Shown here piece after piece: positions 54,001-60,061 of a DNA stretch of 64,000 nucleotides. The DNA is taken from NCBI RefSeq assembly GCF_039729195.1, contig NZ_CP155796.1, positions 1,612,001 to 1,676,000 of the forward strand, read 5' to 3'. The stretch comes from Mycobacterium sp. DL. Its GTDB lineage: Bacteria > Actinomycetota > Actinomycetes > Mycobacteriales > Mycobacteriaceae. The position numbers and the translations under genes were made by a program. The notes under the pieces are model-generated. The model searched no databases, was not told the origin of the DNA, and was given only the letters and a program-made list of their open reading frames with translations. Within the stretch, counting starts at the first letter, position 1; every line of letters begins with the position of its first letter.

Positions 54001-54481
54001 GCTCACGCTGGCCACCGGCCCGCAGGCTCGCGCCGATGCCGCCGCCACGCTGCGTGCCTGTGTCCACGACACCGGCCGCGGCCACATCTGGACCACGCTC
54101 GGGCATCTGACGCTGCTGGCGCACCTGAGCGCCGACCACAGATTATCGGAGTTCACCGAACCACTCCTGCAGGCGCTCGGCCCGTTTCGGGACCGCATCG
54201 CGGTGCTCGGCCAGGTGGGTATCGCGGGACCGGTCGCTCTGGCGACCGCCCGGCTGCATGCGTTGCGCGGCGAGCGATCCCGAGCGCTCGAGGATGTGGC
54301 GCTGGCGCGCGGCATCGCCGAGCGCAGCGGCGGTGTGCCCACGCTGTTGCGGTGCCGGCTGCTGGAATGCGAGATGACCGAATCCGATTCGGAGCGTTCG
54401 GGTTTGGCGCGTGCGCTGGCGGCGGATGCGGCCCAGGCGGGCATGTCGGGGGTGGGTCAGGCCGCAGAAGCCCTGATCTGA
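51029..54481 (+). CDS. SARP/AfsR-type regulator with BTAD, AAA ATPase and TPR-like domains
   Basis: An 1150-residue regulator. Residues 1-95 form an OmpR-like winged helix (MRYRLLGPLQVV, PPKQRAVLAALLL, VVWGDDVPASATASLQAYISNLRR). Residues ~96-250 are the BTAD helical domain ending GLEPGPQLRDLQ. An AAA ATPase follows with Walker A SGPPGIGKTRLAEE (~322-335) and Walker B LTVIVDDVQWADS. The rest (~600-1150) is helical, TPR-like. Such proteins activate secondary-metabolism or stress genes. It starts only 12 bases after the UPF0182 gene, so the two are likely co-transcribed. Target unknown. Confidence 0.9.
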   Translation: MRYRLLGPLQVVQGDAPLDIGPPKQRAVLAALLLAQGRVVSVDRLTDVVWGDDVPASATASLQAYISNLRRALRGGSGESLMASSVAQPIVRRPPGYYLDVGTDDVDLTDFVAGCTRAAAAVEAERWADALAEAEATLALVQGELLEDLADAEWVREDATRTAEMLSDCLANKVIALLALGRLPAALTEISRLRERDPLADRGCRLQMLALYRAGRAAEALDVYSRHARLLDRELGLEPGPQLRDLQTAVLRQAPELSGWPRPPEWTGAAALPEPEVATAVVDTVDDGPQRAPMVGRERELATAADVLTQVRAGATRWLVLSGPPGIGKTRLAEEVAGLAAADGGEAVWVNCPDERATPPWWPMRQLVRALGADADEVLEVPRHADPDTARFLVYERIQSLLESVPGVLTVIVDDVQWADSTSASCLAYLAGALRDRGVLLIVTVRDGEHAPEVARLLSTVARGKGNRHVEVPALSSADVATLANDVAEEIVTPAEAAELADRTGGNPFFVSEYARLPRAERAGNEIPRAVRLVLDRRLAALDPVVVQMLRTAAVIGDTIDAAAAPVLAQATRLDLDTLADYLDEAADERIIVAAHDGDGYEFAHGLLREQLLSGIPALRRQRLHAKVADVLSESAAPDAATRRAQHLVGAQPLVEPATVVAACRLAAEQATAQWSSDIAAGWWQAALDAYDRLPVSARDDGERDALTVELLEAHSRAGRGQLVLDSVQRYLGEALRSGRVASAGRVSSALLRASGGWPWLAPGQDPGELLSLLSRAAGLSDSEPASAARVLPALAVGHCYHPDPDIAAELLDRAERVADATGDPDVLADVLVGRLITYSGVATYSKQTLSWVQRLDSLRHNRSRQDAVIAHSVATMAAMNLGDVAGARRHLRAGIAGSEDLKLPVLRAQLRWMEAVLAMWAGDFAEAERHHGIAVHVHEQTELYEAGSGLLAAASLLRERGGPLDPSWNNLHASQETGGQGMVGVVRTALLTLATGPQARADAAATLRACVHDTGRGHIWTTLGHLTLLAHLSADHRLSEFTEPLLQALGPFRDRIAVLGQVGIAGPVALATARLHALRGERSRALEDVALARGIAERSGGVPTLLRCRLLECEMTESDSERSGLARALAADAAQAGMSGVGQAAEALI

Positions 54482-54588
54482 GCTGCTGGTTCGCCGTTGT
54501 TGGCCATTGCTCTGAGCCGCGCAGCGGAGGACGATGAGGTGGTCCGGCGGCGCCGCTGTGACGCTGCCGCGGACCATGGAGGCAGAAC

Positions 54589-55209
54589 ATGTACGCACGC
54601 AGTTTCACCATCCACGCGCGGCCCTCGACGATCGACGCCGGCATTGCCTACATCCACGACACGGTGTGGCCCGCGCTGACCGGTCTCGACGGCTACGTCG
54701 GGTTGTCGTTGCTGGTGGACCGCCTCAACGGGCGATGCATCGCGACCACGGCGTGGCAGTCAGAGCAGGCGCTGAAGGCCAGCCGCGAGGCCACCGCCGA
54801 ACTGCGGGACCGGACCGCGGAGATCCTCGGCGGCAGCCCCACCGTCGACGACTGGGAGATCGCGGCGGTGCATCGCGACCATCGTTCGGCCCCGGGGGCG
54901 TGTGTGCGGGTGACGTGGGCCCGGGTCGAACCGGAGCTGGCCGACCGCGCGATCGATGGTTACCGGCTGGCCACCATTCCCGCTCTGGCCGAACTCGACG
55001 GCTTCTGCAGCGCCAGCCTGCTGGCCGATCGCGAATCCGGCTTCGGCGTAGCGTCGGTGACCTTCGACAGCGGCGAGGCGATGCGGCGCAGCCGAGGGGC
55101 GACCGACGCGATGAAGGCCGCCACCGTCCGCGACGCCGGCGCCGAGATCATCGATGAAGGTGAGTTCGACCTGGTGCTGGCGCATCTACGGGTCCCCGAG
55201 ATGGCCTGA
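54589..55209 (+). CDS. Tandem dimeric alpha-beta barrel (ABM-like) protein
   Basis: A 206-residue protein made of two similar halves, each like a ferredoxin-fold antibiotic-biosynthesis-monooxygenase domain. Half one has FTIHARPSTIDAGIAYIHDTVWPALTGLDGYVG in outline; half two has CVRVTWARVEPELADRAIDG and ALAELDGFCSASLL. It could fold as an internal dimer. GGAGG lies at 54579-54583, before ATG 54589. Enzyme activity is not evident. It sits between the SARP gene and a flavoprotein. Confidence 0.7.
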   Translation: MYARSFTIHARPSTIDAGIAYIHDTVWPALTGLDGYVGLSLLVDRLNGRCIATTAWQSEQALKASREATAELRDRTAEILGGSPTVDDWEIAAVHRDHRSAPGACVRVTWARVEPELADRAIDGYRLATIPALAELDGFCSASLLADRESGFGVASVTFDSGEAMRRSRGATDAMKAATVRDAGAEIIDEGEFDLVLAHLRVPEMA

Positions 55210-55315
55210 CCCCACAGGCCGCCGCTTGGATTTTTCTTGGATCGCGGCTTCAAGTGCCTGCCAAGTCCGGTCGGTGATGCTGTGTGCCGACACCAGGACC
55301 TGGAAAGGCACTTCG

Positions 55316-56749
55316 ATGACAGCACCGACCGACCTCACCCGTACCGACCTCACTCCTACTGACCTCACTCCTACCGACCTCACTCCTACCGAGGCGCTCC
55401 ACACGTTGCGCGACCACGTCGCCACCCACGTGGCTCTGCCGGGGGAGCCCGGCTACGAGCGGTGTACGCCGTGGAACGTGGCGGCCCCTGTGACGCCGGC
55501 GGCGGTGGTGCTGGCGACGACGCCGGAGGACATCGCCGGCACCGTCAGGTTCGCCGCCGCGCACGGCTACACGGTCACGGTGCAGGCCACCGGGCACGGT
55601 GCAGTCGGGGTCGGCGCGAGCACGATCCTGGTGCAGACCTCGGCGATGAAGCACTGCCCTGTGGATGCGGTGAATCGAACGGCGCGGGTGGAGGCGGGGG
55701 CCCGCTGGCAGGACGTGATCGACATCGCCACCCCGCACGGCCTGGCGCCGCTGTGTGGTTCGGCGCCCGGAGTCGGCGTGGTCGGCTACCTCACCGGCGG
55801 TGGGATAGGGCCGCTGGTCCGGACGGTGGGGCTGTCGTCGGATCACGTGCGCGCGTTCGACGTGGTGACCGGCGAAGGCACGCTGCTGCGCGCCACCCCC
55901 GACGAGAACGCCGACCTCTTCTGGGGTCTGCGCGGCGGGAAGGCGACGCTAGGGATCGTCACCGCGGTGGAGATCGATCTGCTGCCGATCGCTCGGTTCT
56001 ACGGCGGCGCAGTGTATTTCGATGGTGCTGACGCCGAAGCGGTGCTGCACGCGTGGGCGTCGTGGAGTGTGGGTCTGCCGGAGACGGTCAACACGTCGCT
56101 CGCAGTCCAGCAGCTGCCGCCGCTTCCGGGGGTGCCCGAGGTGCTGGCCGGTCGGATGACGGTCGCTGTGCGCTACACGGCAGTCGGAGACTTCGACGAT
56201 GCCGAACGGCTGCTGGCGCCGATGCGGGCCGTCGCCACCCCGGTGATGGACACCGTCGGTGTGCTGCCATACGCGGCGATCGGCGCGGTGCACGCCGACC
56301 CGGTCGACCCAATGCCGATCAACGAGGAGCAGGCGCTGCTGTCGGCGCTGCCCGCCGAGGCTGTGGACGCGTTGCTTGCGGTCGCAGGCCCGGGTTCGGG
56401 CTCGCCGCAGGCGATCGTCGAGCTTCGGCTGCTCGGGGGAGCGCTGGCGCGGGAGCCGCGGCATCGCAGCGCGTTCTGTCAGCGCAACGCCCTGTTCTCG
56501 GTTGCGGTCATCGGTGCGCTGATGCCGGAGATCGCCGAGTACGTGGTTGGTCACGCCGGTGAGGTCGTCCGGGCCGTCGCCCCGTGGTCCACAGGCGGGC
56601 AGATGGCGAACTTCGCAGCGTCTTACGACCCGGCACGGCCCGCGCGGGTGTACAGCGACGACACCCGCCACTGGCTGGCAGCCCTGGCCGACCGCTACGA
56701 CCCGGCCGGCGTGCTGGCGACGGGTCAGGTGATCCGCACCACACGTTGA
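55316..56749 (+). CDS. FAD-linked oxidoreductase, berberine-bridge/PCMH type
   Basis: A 477-residue flavoprotein. The FAD domain (~50-215) shows TVQATGHGAVGVG, in which the histidine is the usual site for covalent FAD, and GYLTGGGIGPLVRTVGLSSDHV. The C-terminal BBE segment ends YDPARPARVYSDD ... YDPAGVLATGQVI. The second FAD-linking cysteine position (SAPGVG) is not a cysteine, so single attachment is likely. Start ATG 55316 follows GGAAAGG. Residues ~5-24 are TDLTP repeats. Substrate unknown; sugars or aromatic alcohols are typical. Confidence 0.88.
   Translation: MTAPTDLTRTDLTPTDLTPTDLTPTEALHTLRDHVATHVALPGEPGYERCTPWNVAAPVTPAAVVLATTPEDIAGTVRFAAAHGYTVTVQATGHGAVGVGASTILVQTSAMKHCPVDAVNRTARVEAGARWQDVIDIATPHGLAPLCGSAPGVGVVGYLTGGGIGPLVRTVGLSSDHVRAFDVVTGEGTLLRATPDENADLFWGLRGGKATLGIVTAVEIDLLPIARFYGGAVYFDGADAEAVLHAWASWSVGLPETVNTSLAVQQLPPLPGVPEVLAGRMTVAVRYTAVGDFDDAERLLAPMRAVATPVMDTVGVLPYAAIGAVHADPVDPMPINEEQALLSALPAEAVDALLAVAGPGSGSPQAIVELRLLGGALAREPRHRSAFCQRNALFSVAVIGALMPEIAEYVVGHAGEVVRAVAPWSTGGQMANFAASYDPARPARVYSDDTRHWLAALADRYDPAGVLATGQVIRTTR
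55328..55387 (+). repeat. 15-bp coding tandem repeat
   Basis: Four 15-base units (the first degenerate, the last three nearly identical: ACCGACCTCACTCCT) encode TDLTR/TDLTP at the N-terminus of the flavoprotein. A copy-number change would stay in frame. Confidence 0.85.
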
Positions 56750-56764
56750 TCCCGCTGATGCCCC

Positions 56765-56824
56765 GCGAGCGCGCGTGTCTGCCCGTCGACACGCCGTAAA
56801 TCGTGTGCAAACGCGTGCGCTCGC
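56765..56824. repeat. Second copy of the GCGAGCGCGCGTGT intergenic hairpin
   Basis: Arms 56765-56778 and 56811-56824 pair at 12 of 14 positions. The first 17 bases equal those at 27468-27484. It lies between the flavoprotein gene and the tRNA. Confidence 0.65.
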
Positions 56825-56894
56825 GGCCCGCGAGGGTGCCTGAACAGGCGATTTGGAAGGGCTGCGCCCGCATGGGTAACCTTGCGTTCACCAT

Positions 56895-56971
56895 CGCGGG
56901 GTGGAGCAGCTCGGTAGCTCGCTGGGCTCATAACCCAGAGGTCGCAGGTTCGAATCCTGTCCCCGCTACCA
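56895..56971 (+). tRNA. Initiator tRNA-fMet (CAT)
   Basis: A 77-base cloverleaf with encoded CCA. The anticodon loop CTCATAA is closed by a stem with three G-C pairs (GGG/CCC), an initiator mark. The first acceptor pair is a mismatch (C1 with T72), the second initiator mark. The T arm is GGTTCGAATCC-like. The element downstream starts at or near its 3' end, the common attachment site for tyrosine integrases. Confidence 0.95.
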
Positions 56972-56974
56972 GGT

Positions 56975-57010
56975 AAAACGGCCCTCGGAGATCTCTCCGG
57001 GGGCCGTTTT
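56975..57010. terminator. Terminator after tRNA-fMet
   Basis: Arms 56975-56990 and 56995-57010 pair over 16 bases with one wobble. They begin with AAAA and end with TTTT, so the hairpin can stop transcription on both strands. Confidence 0.85.
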
Positions 57011-57017
57011 CATTGCG

Positions 57018-57039
57018 TTTGTGAACGGATTTGTGAACG
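57018..57039 (+). repeat. Paired direct repeats near the presumed attachment site
   Basis: TTTGTGAACG occurs at 57018-57027 and again at 57030-57039, a 12-base period. Spaced short direct repeats beside a tRNA-end core are typical integrase arm sites. No test is possible here. Confidence 0.35.
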
Positions 57040-57120
57040 TCCAATGATTCAGCGACTTCGCGGATCAGCCAGCCGGAGCCTTCTGCCGTGCAATGAGCTG
57101 CTGGTTAGACGTTGCGCTGG

Positions 57121-57399
57121 TCATGCGCTGGGCACGGTGGCAGGTTCGGCGCTTGCAGGTCGGCCGAGTGGCCAGATCCTGCGGTTCTTGCCGTCGCGTG
57201 CGATCTCGAACACGAATCGAGTTTGCGTAATCTGTGGCAGCGCGGCGAGCGTGTCACCGAGCACCGCCTCGACCGTGGCGGCGACGGCTTGAGCTATGTC
57301 GCCTGCGATATCACTTGTCCGCTCCGTTAGACCCGCACCCGCAGTGGGGGCGCGACGGCGCGCTAAACGCCACCCCAGTGTGTTTTCGTTCGTAGTCAT
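57121..57399 (-). CDS. Unknown small protein on the integrative element
   Basis: A 92-residue ORF from ATG 57399, with AAGGA six to ten bases upstream. The N-terminus is basic (MTTNENTLGWRLARRR), the middle is an alternating Ala/Val helix (GDIAQAVAATVEAVLGD) and the end reads FVFEIARDGKNRRIWPLG. I do not recognise it. It follows the frameshifted gene by 40 bases on the same strand. Confidence 0.5.
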   Translation of the reverse strand: MTTNENTLGWRLARRRAPTAGAGLTERTSDIAGDIAQAVAATVEAVLGDTLAALPQITQTRFVFEIARDGKNRRIWPLGRPASAEPATVPSA

Positions 57400-57439
57400 A
57401 GAGGTCCTTGCCTGGTCCCGAGTGTTGGTCAACGCCAAA

Positions 57440-57864
57440 TCACGCGGGAAACCTGGCCACAAAGTTGATGAGTCGATGCCCGATGCCGATAGAGGCCTCC
57501 ACGGCGGCATCGGCGAGATACCGTTGGGCAATGGCCATGCCGGCCGATTTGGTCCCGGCAACTATGGCGCGGCTATGCGAGATGCATTCGAGGTAGGTTG
57601 CAGCGCTCAACATCAGGGTTTCAGCGATGCTCCCACCAAGTGCGCACGTCTCACGCCACTGGCTGCTCGCACGTTCGGCTGAAAATCCGGATCAGAATTT
57701 GCGCGACTATATACCCACATCCGACCACAGATTCGTCGAACTTCTGCGAGTCCTAGTTCGGAAAGCTCGGGTCGGTGACCGACGGCGCCTTGGTGTACGC
57801 CGATGTGGTAGAGCCACAACCAGTCCACATGTTTGCGCTGGACGGAATCTGGATCCTGTGGCAT
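57440..57864 (-). pseudogene. Unknown gene, apparently split by a -1 frameshift
   Basis: Frame A runs from ATG 57864 (behind AGGAG at about 57872-57876) to a stop at 57613. It encodes 83 residues starting MPQDPDSVQRKHVDWLWLYH. Frame B, open from 57691 to a stop at 57440, continues in the -1 frame with SAERASSQWRETCALGG and a clean helical stretch (SAATYLECISHSRAIVAG, IGIGHRLINFVARF). Only a crossing between 57691 and 57615 joins them, giving ~140 residues. I do not recognise the family. A sequencing error, a real mutation or two separate genes are all possible. Confidence 0.45.
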
Positions 57865-58141
57865 CTGATCTCCTAGTTGGTATGTGTCGCAACGCATCCG
57901 TCGTTCCGCCGACATCTTGCCGGTGTCATGCACGATGACGTAACACCTGCGGTTCTCCGAGCTTTAACCGGCCTTCTCAGCGAGCAGGGATCGGACGGAC
58001 TTGCGGTGTTGCGGAGTGGCTGACTACTACTGCCTCGACGTCACCGTAAGGTGCAAGCGGCTGAGACAACCAGCTACCGACGTGGACGTATTGCGGCAGA
58101 GGGCTGGATGGCGGGGCGCGTCGGCAAGCGCGAGGGGGATC

Positions 58142-60061
58142 GTGTACTTACATACGCTGACAGTCAAGGGATTTCGCGCAAGTGGCGCAGGCGAGATCCA
58201 AGTTCAATTCCCAGGACGGTTCAGTGTCCTCATTGGCGGCAATGGCGCAGGTAAGACGACCATAGCCGAAGCTCTTTACCTGGGTCACCGACAGACCTTT
58301 CCAAGGGTGCCACCCATCAATTCAGCATCCCTCGGTTCCGGCGACCGGTCCATCGACGTCGAGTATTGGTATGAGAAGGAGTCCAAGACAGAGGGACCGC
58401 TTGGCCAAATGATGCAAGCTCAGGCCGGTGTCAGCGTTGCAGATGCTCCGGCTTTGCGCTGGGAGCGCCAACTATCTCGCAGCTTGGGCGTCGTGCGTGC
58501 GCAGAACGCTGGGACGGGTGAGACGGAACTCAGTGATGCTGTCAGCTTGGTCTACCTGCCAGCCTGGCGAAACCCGACCGAAGAGCTAGCACGCCGGGAA
58601 GTCAGGGTGCTGGTCGAGTTGCTTCGCGCCCAGCAGCAACGCGTTTCGGGATCTCGCAGCCTCATGGGACTCCGCCAGCGTGCTTGGGGTTTTCTTGAGG
58701 CGCTCACCAACGATGGTCTTATAAGCGCAGTCGAGGCCCGTATCAACGAGTCGCTAACAAACTTGACTGCCGGTGTTCGCCGCCAGTGGCCCTACGTCCG
58801 AGGGCAGGTGGTTGATGACGCTTATTTGGCCCGCGTTCTTGAGTTAATGCTTGCGGTGCTTGAGGGGCGTGACTTCGCGCGGCCCCTCGACGTCTCGGCT
58901 CTTGGATACGTGAACTTGCTGCACATCGCGGTCACGCTTGCAGCCATTCCGGACACGAATCCTCCCGAGAGCGAAAACGCAGTCGCGGCTGACGGAGCAG
59001 AGCCGCCGAGTGGCGAAGACAACGGCGAAGGATCTAACGATGTTGAGGCAGCACGACAGGCACTGATCCAAGCCCAAGAGGAAGCCGAATCGCTCGAAGA
59101 CTCTTTCTTCGGCTCGGGGCCGTTCCACACCACCGTCGTGATCGAGGAGCCCGAGGCACATCTACATCCGCAGTTGCAGCATTCCCTCGTTCGGCACCTC
59201 AAACGTACGGTGGCCACCCGACCCGAGCTACAAGTTATCTTGTCTAGTCACGCTACAGATGTAATAACCTCGTGCGATCCCGATGAGATTGTCGTCCTAC
59301 GCCAGCTTGCAGATGGAGAACGCCGAGCTTCGGCCGTCGCCCACATTCCTTTAGCTAACCGAGACAGTGTCATTCGCAAGGCGCGTCTGCATCTCGACGC
59401 GAGCCGATCCTCGGCGTTGTTCGCCGAAACTCTAGTTCTTGTAGAAGGAGTCACCGATGCCGCAGTAGTACGGGAGTTCGGGTGGGTGTGGGCATCAACT
59501 GATTTTGACAAGCGAGCTTTTGTCGATGCGCTCAGCATTGTCCCAATGGGGACCAAGGTGGGCTCGTGGGCAGTCGAACTTCTCTGTACGCAAGGACACG
59601 AACTGTGTACTCGGATGGCCGTCCTGCGCGATAGCGATAAAGAGTTCGGCGAAGAGCTGTCTGAACCGGCGTGGTTAGCAGAACACGATTCGAGACACGT
59701 TCGACTATTCCAAAGCCACCCGACGTTAGAGCCTGCCGTCACCTTCGGCAACGAGACCCTAGTATCGGACGCCCTGATCGCAGTGGGCATTGAGCTCGAG
59801 AACGTCGATGCTGCAACGGTTCACACAGCTTTTCGAGGTGCTCGCAAGGCGACCCAGACCCGTGAGGCCACGCCCGCCGGACCGGGCGCTAAGAAGAAGG
59901 GCGAGTTCGCGCTTGCATTTGCAGAGCGCCTAGTCCGTGCGCGAGACGAACGAAGCACCGTTGTACTTCCCGCTCATCTAAGAAAGATGTTCGACTACTT
60001 GTTTGGGGTCGACGGCCCACCAGAAAGTTTGACTGAAGACGATGAGCCGTCGCAACTATGA
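58142..60061 (+). CDS. gajA: Gabija protein GajA: OLD-family ATPase-TOPRIM endonuclease
   Basis: A 639-residue OLD nuclease. Walker A is IGGNGAGKTT (~residues 31-40), the ABC-type Walker B is VVIEEPEAHLHPQ (~333), and the switch histidine is LSSHATD. The TOPRIM domain starts ETLVLVEGVTDAAVV (~429, catalytic glutamate) and has VLRDSDKEFG (DxD, ~495). An acidic, low-complexity insert (~280-320) splits the ATPase halves. GajA nicks DNA when nucleotide pools fall during phage infection. GTG 58142 follows GAGGGGG; the longer frame to 58001 has no family match. The stop overlaps gajB. Confidence 0.9.
   Translation: MYLHTLTVKGFRASGAGEIQVQFPGRFSVLIGGNGAGKTTIAEALYLGHRQTFPRVPPINSASLGSGDRSIDVEYWYEKESKTEGPLGQMMQAQAGVSVADAPALRWERQLSRSLGVVRAQNAGTGETELSDAVSLVYLPAWRNPTEELARREVRVLVELLRAQQQRVSGSRSLMGLRQRAWGFLEALTNDGLISAVEARINESLTNLTAGVRRQWPYVRGQVVDDAYLARVLELMLAVLEGRDFARPLDVSALGYVNLLHIAVTLAAIPDTNPPESENAVAADGAEPPSGEDNGEGSNDVEAARQALIQAQEEAESLEDSFFGSGPFHTTVVIEEPEAHLHPQLQHSLVRHLKRTVATRPELQVILSSHATDVITSCDPDEIVVLRQLADGERRASAVAHIPLANRDSVIRKARLHLDASRSSALFAETLVLVEGVTDAAVVREFGWVWASTDFDKRAFVDALSIVPMGTKVGSWAVELLCTQGHELCTRMAVLRDSDKEFGEELSEPAWLAEHDSRHVRLFQSHPTLEPAVTFGNETLVSDALIAVGIELENVDAATVHTAFRGARKATQTREATPAGPGAKKKGEFALAFAERLVRARDERSTVVLPAHLRKMFDYLFGVDGPPESLTEDDEPSQL

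Noticed and set aside
57296..57682. A plus-strand ORF of 128 codons near the tRNA
   Set aside because: It runs opposite the two minus-strand small genes, whose ribosome-binding sites and composition are better.
58001..58141. A longer GajA starting at TTG 58001
   Set aside because: The extra 47 residues are unlike any OLD protein. GTG 58142 has a strong ribosome-binding site and begins at the conserved first strand of the ATPase.
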